Shown in pieces: positions 33,798 to 42,574 of a stretch of DNA of 64,000 nucleotides (its first letter is position 1; every line of letters starts with the position of its first letter). This stretch comes from Erwinia sp. S63. Lineage in GTDB: Bacteria; Pseudomonadota; Gammaproteobacteria; Enterobacterales; Enterobacteriaceae. A program made the translations under genes and the position numbers. The stretch is taken from positions 28,001 through 92,000 of the forward strand of contig NZ_JACVUP010000021.1 in NCBI RefSeq assembly GCF_016625195.1, read 5' to 3'. The notes under the pieces were generated by a model. The model searched no databases, was not told the origin of the DNA, and was given only the letters and a program-made list of their open reading frames with translations.

Positions 33798-35195
33798 ATG
33801 AAAAATGTTCTGAAATTTACCCCGATGGTAGCGGCACTGTTGCTGGCGGGTTGTGCGGTGGGGCCGGATTATCAGCGCCCGACCATGGCGATGCCGACCC
33901 ACTTTAAAGAAGCCAAAGGCTGGCAGCAGGCCACGCCGCAGGATGAGCAGAGCAAAGGCGACTGGTGGTCGGTGTATCACGATGCCACGCTGGATAGCCT
34001 GTTGCGTCAGGTGAGCATCTCCAACCAAAACGTGGCGAGCTATGCCGCGCAGTACCGTGAAGCGCAGGCGCTGACCTCGCAGTCACGCGCCGCGTTATTC
34101 CCGTCGGTGAGTTACGACGCCAGCAGTACGCGCAGCGGCAGCCGGGCCAGCGCCACCGGCCAGCGCAGCGTCAGCAACGCGCATGCCGCCGATCTCAGTG
34201 CCAGCTGGGAGCTGGATTTGTGGGGCAAACTGCGCCGTACGCTGGAAGAGAACAAAGCCAGCGCGCAGGCGAGTAAGGCCGAACTGGCGAATATCACCCT
34301 AAGTGCCCAATCGGAGCTGGCGCAGGATTACTTCCAGCTGCGCATCCTCGACGAAAAGATTGCTCTGTATCAGCGCAGTATTGATGCCTATCAGCGCTAT
34401 ATGACGGTGATTCAGAATAAGTACTCGGCGGGCAGCGAATCACGCGCCACGCTGGCACAGGCGCAGATGCAACTGGAGAGTGCGCGCGCCTCAGCACAGG
34501 ATTATCAGTGGCAGCGCGCGCAGTCGGAACACGCCATTGCGCTGTTGCTGGGCCGTGCACCGGCTGATTTCTCGCTGCCAGTGGCGAAGCTGGATGCCAC
34601 GCTGCCAGCCATCCCTAACAGCCTGCCTTCTGCCTTGCTGCAGCGTCGTCCGGATATCGCTTATGCCGAACGTAACGTGGCAGCGGCCAATGCGGCGGTG
34701 GGCGTAGCGATTGCCGGTTACTATCCCGATCTGACGTTAAGTGCCACGGGCGGCGTGAGCTCATCGGCCATCAACAGTCTGTTCTCGCTGCCGAATCGCG
34801 TCTGGTCATTAGGGCCGGAACTGAGCGGCACGCTGCTGGACTTCGGTGCCACCTCAGCCAAAGTGGAGCAGGCCCGTGCCGCCTATGACGCCAGCGTGGC
34901 GGATTATCGCCAGTCGGTGCTGACGGCGATGGGGGAAGTGGAAGATTATCTGGTGCAGCTGAATACGCTGAAGGGTGAGATAGCTTCACAGCAGCTGGCG
35001 ACCAGTGCCGCGCAGGAGTCAGCACGCGTGACGCGTAATCAGTATGATGCCGGAATGATTGATTACCTTGATGTGGCGACCACCGAAAACAGCAGTCTGA
35101 GTGAGCAGCAGAGCTTACTGTCACTGCAGAGTACCCAGTGGGTGAGCAGCGTTGAGTTGATCGCCGCGCTGGGTGGTGGTTGGCAGCAAAATTAA
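33798..35195 (+). CDS. Outer-membrane efflux channel lipoprotein of the mdtABC operon
   Basis: This 465-residue NodT/OprM-type channel has a lipoprotein signal ending LLLAGC (Cys at about residue 19) and then AVGPDYQRP. The double OEP repeat and LQRRPDIAYAERNVAAANA are typical. It starts 3 bases after mdtC, so it is translated with the pump and makes MdtABC independent of TolC. It is only distantly similar to the channel at 24712, so the two operons are not a simple recent duplication. A 76-base inverted-repeat element follows its stop. Confidence 0.92.
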   Translation: MKNVLKFTPMVAALLLAGCAVGPDYQRPTMAMPTHFKEAKGWQQATPQDEQSKGDWWSVYHDATLDSLLRQVSISNQNVASYAAQYREAQALTSQSRAALFPSVSYDASSTRSGSRASATGQRSVSNAHAADLSASWELDLWGKLRRTLEENKASAQASKAELANITLSAQSELAQDYFQLRILDEKIALYQRSIDAYQRYMTVIQNKYSAGSESRATLAQAQMQLESARASAQDYQWQRAQSEHAIALLLGRAPADFSLPVAKLDATLPAIPNSLPSALLQRRPDIAYAERNVAAANAAVGVAIAGYYPDLTLSATGGVSSSAINSLFSLPNRVWSLGPELSGTLLDFGATSAKVEQARAAYDASVADYRQSVLTAMGEVEDYLVQLNTLKGEIASQQLATSAAQESARVTRNQYDAGMIDYLDVATTENSSLSEQQSLLSLQSTQWVSSVELIAALGGGWQQN

Positions 35196-35206
35196 GCACG
35201 CTCTGG

Positions 35207-35282
35207 GTAGCGGCGCGATTTTTCGCGTGTCTGTCGGCGACACCATTGCTTCAGACATGCGCGATAAATCGCATCGCTATAC
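35207..35282. repeat. Imperfect long inverted repeat (REP/MITE-like or terminator)
   Basis: The left arm 35207-35233 (GTAGCGGCGCGATTTTTCGC then GTGTCTG) is nearly the reverse complement of the right arm 35252-35282. The arms could fold into a stem of about 27 pairs with small bulges. A nested GTGTC/GACAC stem (35228-35232 and 35239-35243) lies inside. Such GCGCGAT-TT-ATCGCGC cores recur between genes in Pantoea-like genomes. No T-run follows. Confidence 0.6.
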
Positions 35283-35373
35283 ATTCGTGTGGTTTTATCC
35301 CCCGCACCACTTGTCGAAAATCGCCAGATCCTGCAAGGTAAGCGCCATATTTTAACGCTGCTAAGGAGCTGGC

Positions 35374-37524
35374 ATGCTATTCACTGTTCTGCGATTCCTG
35401 TTTCGCCTGTTATGGCGGGTGGAACTGCGTGGCGATCTCACCGCACTGCACAAAGAAAAAGTGCTGATCACCCCTAACCACATGTCATTCCTTGATGGCA
35501 TTTTGGTGGCGCTGTTTTTGCCGATTAAACCGGTGTTCGCCGTCTATTCCTCAATCAGCGATCAGTGGTTTATGCGGCTCCTGAAGCCGATCATTGACTT
35601 CGTACCGCTCGATCCCACTAAACCGATGTCGATCAAACATCTGGTACGCATGATCAATGAGGGTCGTCCGGTGGTGATCTTCCCGGAAGGGCGCATCACC
35701 GTGACCGGATCGCTGATGAAGATCTACAGCGGTGCGGGCTTTGTCGCGGCGAAATCGGGTGCGACCGTGGTTCCGATGCGCATCGAAGGGGCGGAATATA
35801 CGCCGTTTGGTCGACTGGCAGGCGTGTTCAAACGTCGCCTGTTCCCGCGCATCACCTTAAGCGTCTTACCGTCCACCGTCATTCCGATGCCGGAAGCCAA
35901 ACGCGCACGCGATCGCCGTATACTGGCGGGTGAGCACTTACATCATGTGATGATGGAAGCGCGTATGGCGGTGCGTCCACGGGAAACGCTCTTTGAAGCC
36001 TTTCTCAATGCACGCCAGCGTTATGGCTTGACTAAACCTTGCATCGAAGACATCAACTTCAAGCCGGACAGCTACACCGGGCTGCTGAAAAAATCGCTCG
36101 GCGTCGGTCGAATTCTTGAGCGTTACAGCCAGCAGGGTGAATACATTGGTCTGCTACTGCCGAATGCTACCGTCACGGCGGCGGCGATCCTCGGGGCGTC
36201 ACTGCGCGGGCGTATCCCGGCGATGCTCAACTACACCGCGGGCGTCAACGGCATGCGCGCGGCGCTCACCGCTTCGCAGGTCAAAACCGTGTTCACCTCG
36301 CGCCAGTTCCTTGAGAAAGGCAACCTGGAGCACCTGCCGCAGGGCTTAACGGAAGTCCAGTGGATCTACCTCGAAGACCTGAAAGATACCGTCACGCTGA
36401 AAGACAAGTTGTGGATTCTGACGCACTTACTGATGCCGCGTCGCGCACAGGTGAAGCAGCAGCCGGAAGATGCCGCGATGGTGCTGTTCACTTCGGGTTC
36501 GGAAGGCAATCCGAAAGGCGTGGTGCACTCGCATAAAAGCCTGTTGGCTAACGTTGAACAAATTCGTACCGTGGCGGATTTCACCCCGCGCGATCGCTTT
36601 ATGTCGGCGCTGCCGCTGTTCCATGCTTTCGGCCTCACTGTGGGCTTGTTTACGCCGCTGCTGACTGGCGCGCAAGTGTTCCTCTATCCAAGCCCGCTTC
36701 ATTACCGCATCGTGCCGGAGCTGGTGTATGACCGTAACTGCACCGTGCTGTTTGGCACCTCGACTTTCCTCGGCAACTATGCGCGCTTTGCCAGCCCGTA
36801 TGATTTTGCACGCCTGCGCTATGTGGTGGCGGGTGCAGAGAAATTGCAGGAAGGCACGCGCCAAATTTACGCCGAGAAGTACGGCATTCGTATTCTTGAA
36901 GGCTATGGCGTCACCGAGTGCGCGCCAGTGGTGGCGATCAACGTGCCGATGGCGGCGAAAACCCACACCGTGGGCCGTATCCTGCCGGGCATGGATTCAC
37001 GTTTGATCTCCGTGCCGGGTATTGAGCAGGGCGGTCGTCTGCAACTGCGCGGTCCGAACGTGATGAACGGTTATCTGCGCGTCGAGAATCCTGGCGTGCT
37101 GGAGAAGCCAGTAGCCGATAACGGTGAAGGCGAGATGGAAGCCGGTTGGTACGATACCGGCGACATTGTTAGCTTCGATGAAGGTGGCTTCTGTCAGATT
37201 CAGGGCCGTGCCAAACGCTTCGCCAAAATTGCCGGTGAGATGGTGTCACTAGAAAGCGTCGAGCAGATCGCGCTGAAAGCCTCGGGCGAGAAGCAGCATG
37301 CCGCGTCACTGCGCCCTGACGGTCATCGCGGTGAAGCCTTAGTGTTGTTCACTACTGACAGCGAACTGAGCCGTGAGCAACTGCTTAAAGCCGCCCGCGA
37401 TATCGGTGCGCCAGAACTGGCGGTGCCGCGTGACATTCGCTTTATGAAACAGCTGCCGCTGCTCGGTAGCGGTAAACCAGACTACGTCAGCCTGAAACAG
37501 CTGGCCGAAGAGGATCAAGCATGA
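35374..37524 (+). CDS. aas: Bifunctional acyl-ACP--phospholipid O-acyltransferase / acyl-ACP synthetase
   Basis: Aas re-acylates lysophosphatidylethanolamine at the inner membrane. It activates a fatty acid on its bound acyl carrier protein and transfers it to the lysolipid. The 716-residue product (E. coli 719) has an N-terminal PlsC-type acyltransferase domain with the HX4D motif (NHMSFLD, about residues 36-42) and FPEGRIT. The C-terminal half is an AMP-binding synthetase with the P-loop-like FTSGSEGNPKGV. It overlaps lplT by four bases (ATGA); LplT supplies the lysolipid. galR-omr-aas-lplT order is conserved with E. coli except for the efflux insertion upstream. Confidence 0.97.
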   Translation: MLFTVLRFLFRLLWRVELRGDLTALHKEKVLITPNHMSFLDGILVALFLPIKPVFAVYSSISDQWFMRLLKPIIDFVPLDPTKPMSIKHLVRMINEGRPVVIFPEGRITVTGSLMKIYSGAGFVAAKSGATVVPMRIEGAEYTPFGRLAGVFKRRLFPRITLSVLPSTVIPMPEAKRARDRRILAGEHLHHVMMEARMAVRPRETLFEAFLNARQRYGLTKPCIEDINFKPDSYTGLLKKSLGVGRILERYSQQGEYIGLLLPNATVTAAAILGASLRGRIPAMLNYTAGVNGMRAALTASQVKTVFTSRQFLEKGNLEHLPQGLTEVQWIYLEDLKDTVTLKDKLWILTHLLMPRRAQVKQQPEDAAMVLFTSGSEGNPKGVVHSHKSLLANVEQIRTVADFTPRDRFMSALPLFHAFGLTVGLFTPLLTGAQVFLYPSPLHYRIVPELVYDRNCTVLFGTSTFLGNYARFASPYDFARLRYVVAGAEKLQEGTRQIYAEKYGIRILEGYGVTECAPVVAINVPMAAKTHTVGRILPGMDSRLISVPGIEQGGRLQLRGPNVMNGYLRVENPGVLEKPVADNGEGEMEAGWYDTGDIVSFDEGGFCQIQGRAKRFAKIAGEMVSLESVEQIALKASGEKQHAASLRPDGHRGEALVLFTTDSELSREQLLKAARDIGAPELAVPRDIRFMKQLPLLGSGKPDYVSLKQLAEEDQA

Positions 37525-38711
37525 GTCAGGCTGTTAATCCCGATTCACCGTTACTGTCACGCAATATGATGGCGGTGATTGTGGCGCAGTTTTTCTCCGC
37601 GTTTGGCGATAACGCGCTGCTGTTTGCCACGCTGGCGGTGCTGAAAAGTCAGCTCTATCCCGACTGGAGCCAGCCGATTCTGCAGATGATGTTTGTAGCC
37701 ACTTACATTCTTCTGGCGCCGTTTGTCGGGCAGATGGCTGACAGCTTTGCCAAAGGCCGGGTGATGATGTTCGCCAACAGCCTCAAGCTGCTGGGCGCAC
37801 TGGTTATCTGCTTTGGCTTCAATCCATTCCTTGGCTATACGCTGGTGGGTATTGGTGCGGCATCCTACTCGCCTGCTAAGTACGGCATCCTTACCGAGAT
37901 CACCAGCGGTGAACGACTGGTCAAGGCCAACGGTCTGATGGAGTCCTCTACCATTGCTGCAATTCTGTTGGGTTCAGTGGCGGGCGGTATTCTGGCGGAC
38001 TGGAATCTGCTGGCCGCACTGATTGTGTGTGCACTCACTTACGCGCTGGCAGTGGTGGCGAATATCTTTATTCCTAAGCTGTTGGCGGCACGACCGGGGC
38101 AGAGCTGGCAGTTTGGTGCCATGTTCCGCAGTTTTAAAGATTCCGCTTTACTATTGTGGCGTAACGGCGAGACGCGTTTTTCCCTGCTCGGCACCAGCAT
38201 GTTCTGGGGCGCAGGCGTGACGCTGCGTTTCCTGCTGGTGCTGTGGGTGCCCGTGGCGCTCGGTATCACCGACAATAAAACGCCCACCACGCTGAATGCT
38301 ATGGTGGCGATCGGCATTGTCATTGGCGCTGCCGCGGCGGCGAAACTGGTGACGTTGCAAACCGTGCGCCGCTGCATGCCCGCCGGGATATTGATTGGCG
38401 TGATGGTGGTGGTGTTCTCACTGCAAACCAGCTTACTGAATGCTTATCTGGTGCTGATGGTGTTGGGTGCGCTCGGTGGCTTCTTCGTGGTGCCGCTTAA
38501 TGCGTTGCTGCAGGAGCGCGGTAAAGATTCGGTGGGCGCGGGCAATGCAATTGCCGTGCAGAACTTCGGCGAAAACATCGCAATGTTAGTGATGCTGGGG
38601 CTGTACACCCTCGCCGTCAGATTAGGTGCGCCAGCTGTGGCAACGGGTATCGGGTTCGGTGGGATTTTTGCCGTGGCGATTGCGGTGCTGTGGTGGAAAT
38701 CGCGCCGTTAA
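37521..38711 (+). CDS. lplT: Lysophospholipid transporter LplT
   Basis: This 396-residue MFS-type inner-membrane flippase (E. coli 397) moves 2-acyl-lysophosphatidylethanolamine to the cytoplasmic leaflet for repair by Aas. It has twelve hydrophobic segments. The start SPLLSRNMMAVIVAQFFSAF and the segment YSPAKYGILTE are family hallmarks. It is translationally coupled to aas. A short hairpin GGTCGCC-AGCAAT-GGCGACC lies about 20 bases after its stop. Confidence 0.96.
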   Translation: MSQAVNPDSPLLSRNMMAVIVAQFFSAFGDNALLFATLAVLKSQLYPDWSQPILQMMFVATYILLAPFVGQMADSFAKGRVMMFANSLKLLGALVICFGFNPFLGYTLVGIGAASYSPAKYGILTEITSGERLVKANGLMESSTIAAILLGSVAGGILADWNLLAALIVCALTYALAVVANIFIPKLLAARPGQSWQFGAMFRSFKDSALLLWRNGETRFSLLGTSMFWGAGVTLRFLLVLWVPVALGITDNKTPTTLNAMVAIGIVIGAAAAAKLVTLQTVRRCMPAGILIGVMVVVFSLQTSLLNAYLVLMVLGALGGFFVVPLNALLQERGKDSVGAGNAIAVQNFGENIAMLVMLGLYTLAVRLGAPAVATGIGFGGIFAVAIAVLWWKSRR

Positions 38712-38913
38712 GGCGGTGCGTTGGAGAACCAGGTCGCCAGCAATGGCGACCACAGATCCGAAATGCGCGCATTCGGGTGCACACAATCAAAAACCGCGTC
38801 ATACGCCTGTAGGGTGTGCATCCAGGTACATCGGGCCAAAGTCTTAGCCACCAGGCCATCAATGCTGCAGGTCGTTGCGACGCAAACCGTTGCGCCGCAA
38901 CGATGGCATCCCG
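38712..38913. other. Intergenic region with possible gene remnant
   Basis: This 202-base gap between the convergent lplT and tas genes contains the hairpin GGTCGCCAGCAATGGCGACC and two near-identical 13-base units at about 38872-38900 (CGTTGCGACGCAA and CGTTGCGCCGCAA). On the minus strand one frame from about 38821 down to TAA 38710-38708 has codon use like real genes, but it lacks a ribosome site. Confidence 0.4.
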
Positions 38914-39954
38914 TTAAGGTGCCGGGTAAGTATACTGACGATGAATCGCTTCCAGTTCCTCTAACACATCGGCATTCAGCGTCAGGTTGAAACTCTCCAC
39001 GTTAATCTTCAGCTGTTCCAGCGTCGTCGCGCCCAGCAGGGTACTGGCGACAAATGGCTGCTGACGCACGTAAGCCAGTGCCATCTGTGACGGATCCAGG
39101 TTGTGCTTCTTCGCCAAATCCACATAAGCGGCAATCGCCTGATTCGACTGCTCACCGCTGTAGCGGGTGAAGCGGCTGAACAGCGTATTACGCGCACCGG
39201 CGGGTTTCGCACCATTGAGATATTTGCCGCTCAAAGTACCAAACGCCAGGCTTGAATAGGCCAGCAGTTCAACGCCTTCGTGCTGGCTGATTTCCGCCAG
39301 GCCAACTTCAAAGCTGCGGTTCAGCAGGCTGTACGGGTTCTGGATGGTCACAATACGCGGCAGCTCGTGCTTCTCAGCCAGCTGCAGATAGCGCATCACG
39401 CCCCATGCGGTTTCGTTAGACACGCCGATGTAGCGAATCTTACCCGCACGCACCTGCTCATTCAGCGCTTCCAGCGTTTCCAGCAGCGTCACGTTGGCAG
39501 TGGTTTCGCTGTACTGATAGCCCAGCTTGCCAAAGTAGTTGGTCTGGCGCTGCGGCCAGTGCAGCTGATAGAGGTCGAGATAATCGGTGTTCAGACGTTT
39601 CAGGCTGGCATCCAGCGCTTCACGAATGTTTTTGCGATCCAGCGCCTGGTTAGGGCGAATCGACGCATCTGCGCCACGCACCGGACCGGCAATTTTGCTG
39701 GCCAGAATGATCTTGTCACGGCTGCCGCGCTTTTTCAGCCAGCTGCCAATGTACTGTTCGGTTAATCCCTGGGTTTCCGGGCGCGGTGGCACCGGATACA
39801 TTTCAGCGGTATCAATCAGGTTGATGCCACTGCTAATCGCGTAATCGAGTTGCGTGTGGGCGTCGGCTTCGCTGTTTTGCTCACCAAACGTCATGGTTCC
39901 TAACCCCAGTTGGCTGACTTCCAGAGTACTGTGAGGGATGCGGTGATAATGCAT
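38914..39954 (-). CDS. tas: NADP(H)-dependent aldo-keto reductase Tas
   Basis: This is a 346-residue aldo-keto reductase, the same length as E. coli Tas and colinear with it (MxYHRIPHSxLEVSxLGLGTMTFGE). It has the TIM-barrel fold. The Asp and Tyr of the catalytic tetrad lie in NLIDTAEMYPVP; the usual Lys and His appear in IILASKI and YQLHWPQ. The physiological substrate is undefined; E. coli Tas was found as a suppressor of tyrosine auxotrophy. It lies convergent with lplT, as in E. coli's aas-lplT-tas neighbourhood. Confidence 0.94.
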   Translation of the reverse strand: MHYHRIPHSTLEVSQLGLGTMTFGEQNSEADAHTQLDYAISSGINLIDTAEMYPVPPRPETQGLTEQYIGSWLKKRGSRDKIILASKIAGPVRGADASIRPNQALDRKNIREALDASLKRLNTDYLDLYQLHWPQRQTNYFGKLGYQYSETTANVTLLETLEALNEQVRAGKIRYIGVSNETAWGVMRYLQLAEKHELPRIVTIQNPYSLLNRSFEVGLAEISQHEGVELLAYSSLAFGTLSGKYLNGAKPAGARNTLFSRFTRYSGEQSNQAIAAYVDLAKKHNLDPSQMALAYVRQQPFVASTLLGATTLEQLKINVESFNLTLNADVLEELEAIHRQYTYPAP

Positions 39955-40097
39955 TGCCGGCTTCCTTTTTTCATTATGAAAGGGAATGTTGTGTCCTCTG
40001 GGACTATAGCCTGTGAAGCAGCGCGGAAGGAAGGGGGGAAAGTTCGGGAAATCGCCTGCACCGGGGGAAAAGTTGTGCAGGCAATGGAATTTGGCAC

Positions 40098-40316
40098 TTA
40101 ACGCTCAATGATGGTGGAGACCTCGTCACCATTGATCTGCATCACATGACCTTTGTCATCGGTGTACTGCACCAAACCGGTCTCTTTATCGATGGACGGT
40201 TTGCCATCGGTCTGAATCATGCGGCCATCTTTGGTCGCCATAACATAATTACTGCTGCAACCGCTTAACGTCAGCGCGACCAGCATAATACCTACGACAC
40301 TTACTAACCCTTTCAT
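40098..40316 (-). CDS. ygdR: YgdR/YgdI family lipoprotein
   Basis: This 72-residue lipoprotein has a signal peptide ending TLSGC, followed by SSNYVMATKDGRMI and the DUF903 (small beta-barrel, SH3-like) domain, nearly identical to E. coli YgdR. The start at 40314-40316 was preferred over one five codons upstream because GGGAG lies at normal spacing and the length equals E. coli YgdR. Function is unknown; the protein is expected in the outer membrane. Confidence 0.92.
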   Translation of the reverse strand: MKGLVSVVGIMLVALTLSGCSSNYVMATKDGRMIQTDGKPSIDKETGLVQYTDDKGHVMQINGDEVSTIIER

Positions 40317-40403
40317 TCTTATCTCCCTCAACCTACTTCAACTGCAAAAGTGTAGTAATAAATGCTTTCGCTGGCTGACGTAATCGCATCATTCCTAAAA
40401 TTA

Positions 40404-40426
40404 AAGGGCGAGATGCGCTCACCCTT
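40404..40426 (-). terminator. Intrinsic terminator of ygdQ
   Basis: Read on the minus strand, AAGGGTGAG pairs with CTCGCCCTT (one G-T pair) around CGCAT and is followed by TTTAATTTT. It starts 8 bases beyond the end of the ygdQ gene. Confidence 0.75.
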
Positions 40427-40433
40427 GACATCG

Positions 40434-41144
40434 TTAAGCCGCGCTTTTCTTGCTGCGCATGAGGTTCAGGCACTCCACCGCCATCGAGAAGAACATGGCA
40501 AAATAAATGTAACCTTTTGGTACATGGATGCCGAAACTCTCCAGAATCAGGGTAAAACCGACCAGAATCAGGAACGCCAGCGCCAGCATTTTCACCGATG
40601 GATGACGCTCAACAAACTCACCAATGGCGCGTGCGGCAAACATCATCATCAGCACCGCAATGACTACGGCTGCCATCATGATGAACAGATGATCGGACAA
40701 GCCGACGGCGGTGATCACCGAATCCAGGCTGAAAATAATGTCCAGCAACATGATCTGCACAATCGCGCCAAAGAAAGAGTGGACGTTGGTTTTGTGCTCA
40801 CCTTCGGCACCTTCGATGGTTTCATGAATCTCCATGCTGGATTTCCATAGCAGGAACAGACCACCAAACAGTAGGATCAGATCGCGCGCCGAGAAGCTGT
40901 GATCCATCAGGGTAAACAGCGGGTTGGTGAGGCGCACTACCCAGGCGATAGACGCCAGCAGGCCCAGGCGCATCAGCATCGCGCCCATTAAACCGAGGCG
41001 GCGTGCTTTGTTTTGTTGGTGTTTCGGCAACTTTGCGACAACCAGCGACAGGAAGATGATATTGTCGATACCCAAAACCACTTCCAGAATGGTCAATGTT
41101 CCCAGTGCCAGCCAGGCATTGGGATCAGCAATCCAGTCAAACAT
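40434..41144 (-). CDS. ygdQ: TerC family inner-membrane protein YgdQ
   Basis: This 236-residue integral membrane protein has about seven hydrophobic segments. It carries the two TerC hallmark motifs: LEVVLGIDNIIFLS near the N-terminus and LDIIFSLDSVITAVG in the middle, whose acidic residues are thought to bind metal. Members of this family act in metal (Mn2+) export or metallation of secreted enzymes; YgdQ itself is uncharacterised. It lies between ygdR and mutH as in E. coli. It appears to be a single-gene unit with a terminator behind it. Confidence 0.93.
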   Translation of the reverse strand: MFDWIADPNAWLALGTLTILEVVLGIDNIIFLSLVVAKLPKHQQNKARRLGLMGAMLMRLGLLASIAWVVRLTNPLFTLMDHSFSARDLILLFGGLFLLWKSSMEIHETIEGAEGEHKTNVHSFFGAIVQIMLLDIIFSLDSVITAVGLSDHLFIMMAAVVIAVLMMMFAARAIGEFVERHPSVKMLALAFLILVGFTLILESFGIHVPKGYIYFAMFFSMAVECLNLMRSKKSAA

Positions 41145-41203
41145 GAATCATTCAATCCTAAACGAAAATTAAACGGCGATTATACGCACCCGATACGCCT
41201 GAC

Positions 41204-41890
41204 TTACAGTAGAAAATGGCGTGCCAGCAGCGGTCCGGTGAAGCTTTTCTTGAGATAGAAACCGCGCGGTAAGGTCATTATAGGCGCTCCATGCTCACCG
41301 ATGGCTTCGGTCAGGGCTTTACTGTTGGCGGCTTTCGGGCGGATCTGCAGCCAGGCGCCGTGACGGGCAGTGATGCGTTCCACCTGACCCAGCACGATCA
41401 TATCCATCAACTCTTCCCAGTCTTCACGCAGTTGCTGATCTTCTTCCTCACTGGGCTGCCATAACAGCGGCGATCCCACTCGACGATCCGCGAGTGGCAG
41501 GGCACGATCGCCCTCAATCGGGATCCATAGAACGCGAGCCAGCTTGTGACGCACATGACTGGTCTCCCAGGTCACGCCGCTGTTGCCGGTCAAGGGCGCA
41601 ACACAGACGAACGTAGTTTCCAGTGGTTTGCCCTGGGCATCTACGGGAATGGTCTTGAGTTCGATACCGAGATGTGCGAAATCCTGCTCCGCCTTGCTGC
41701 CTGCGCTGGCACCAAGGTGCAGCTCAATCAGCATGCCAACCCAGCCTTTATCCCGCCGCAAATCGGCTGGCACCGGCAAACCCAGCTGAGCTGCCAGTGC
41801 AGCAAACGTCTGGCCTGCCAGCTGTTGTGCACGTTGCAATAATTCAGCTTCATCTTGTGGTGGCGTCGGCAATAAAACGGGGGAATTCAT
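41204..41890 (-). CDS. mutH: DNA mismatch repair endonuclease MutH
   Basis: MutH nicks the unmethylated strand at hemimethylated GATC after activation by MutS-MutL. The 228-residue product (E. coli 229) has the type II restriction fold. The catalytic DX(n)EXK signature lies in AEQDFAHLGIELKT (Asp, Glu, Lys), and RRVGSPLLW and the DWEELMDMI region are conserved. ATG 41890 aligns best with the E. coli N-terminus; an in-frame ATG at 41902 adds four residues and is possible. Neither has a strong ribosome site. It is divergent from rppH across a long gap with DnaA boxes. Confidence 0.95.
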   Translation of the reverse strand: MNSPVLLPTPPQDEAELLQRAQQLAGQTFAALAAQLGLPVPADLRRDKGWVGMLIELHLGASAGSKAEQDFAHLGIELKTIPVDAQGKPLETTFVCVAPLTGNSGVTWETSHVRHKLARVLWIPIEGDRALPLADRRVGSPLLWQPSEEEDQQLREDWEELMDMIVLGQVERITARHGAWLQIRPKAANSKALTEAIGEHGAPIMTLPRGFYLKKSFTGPLLARHFLL

Positions 41891-41999
41891 GGCAAAACTC
41901 ATATTGGTTAAAGGATGTACAGCGCTGGCGGGTGCGAGTTTTCCACATGCGCGCAGCGTGAATAACCGTGATAATAGCATGATTAAGCGTGCTTTTTTA

Positions 42000-42420
42000 T
42001 TCGCATTGCCGGACGGTTGTGGATGCTATGACAAGGTTATCCCAGTTTGTTATCGACAATGAACAGGATCTCCAGACTACTTATCCACAGAAAGGTGGGA
42101 TAACCCCCCTCACAGAGCACCCCTGTTTCGATTTACAGCCTTGACTTTAGTGATTTGAACGCTTTTTTTCCTTTCTTTGACCAGGTTTAGGGCATTCTCT
42201 GTGGATAAAAGCGACGGTGGTGGATCTTTGAGCAGATAATAAAACTTCAAGACATTCGTAAAATGATCCGCGCTGAAACAGTACTGTCATTTTTACCTAT
42301 CATTATGAAAATTAGCGATTTTAGTGCTATTCTTTTCCTGCCTCATGAGAATTTTCCGAAGTGGTTATTCAACTCATTCCCGTGTTCTGCACAAAGCTAT
42401 CCACAGAAAAGGTGAATAAG
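42000..42420. other. DARS2-like DnaA-reactivating region
   Basis: The 680-base mutH-rppH gap holds two perfect DnaA boxes, TTATCCACA at 42081-42089 and its reverse TGTGGATAA at 42200-42208. Single-mismatch boxes occur at 42050-42058 (TTATCGACA) and 42397-42405 (CTATCCACA), with weaker ones near 42018 and 42365. In E. coli this same intergenic region is DARS2, where DnaA-ADP is converted to DnaA-ATP with IHF and Fis. IHF and Fis sites were not resolved by eye. The location plus box cluster make DARS2 the best call. No gene is visible in the gap. Confidence 0.85.
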
Positions 42421-42574
42421 ATCGCCCTGAAAACCGCTCCGCTGTTTATAACTTGGCTAAACTCTGTGAGTTATCCTGTTTTTATTCGGCTATCGCCCCG
42501 GATATCCAGTGGTTTACCGCCTGTAAGGAGTGTGAAACAATCAGGCTATTCAAATTTAGCTTTGAGGTAGTCCA

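Noticed and set aside
38617..38862. 81-codon minus-strand ORF at the end of lplT
   Set aside because: It overlaps lplT antisense and lacks a ribosome site; another frame in the same gap looks more coding-like and is reported as a finding.
42361..42570. Small ORF upstream of rppH
   Set aside because: It has no ribosome site, lies within the DnaA-box region and shows no recognisable protein features.
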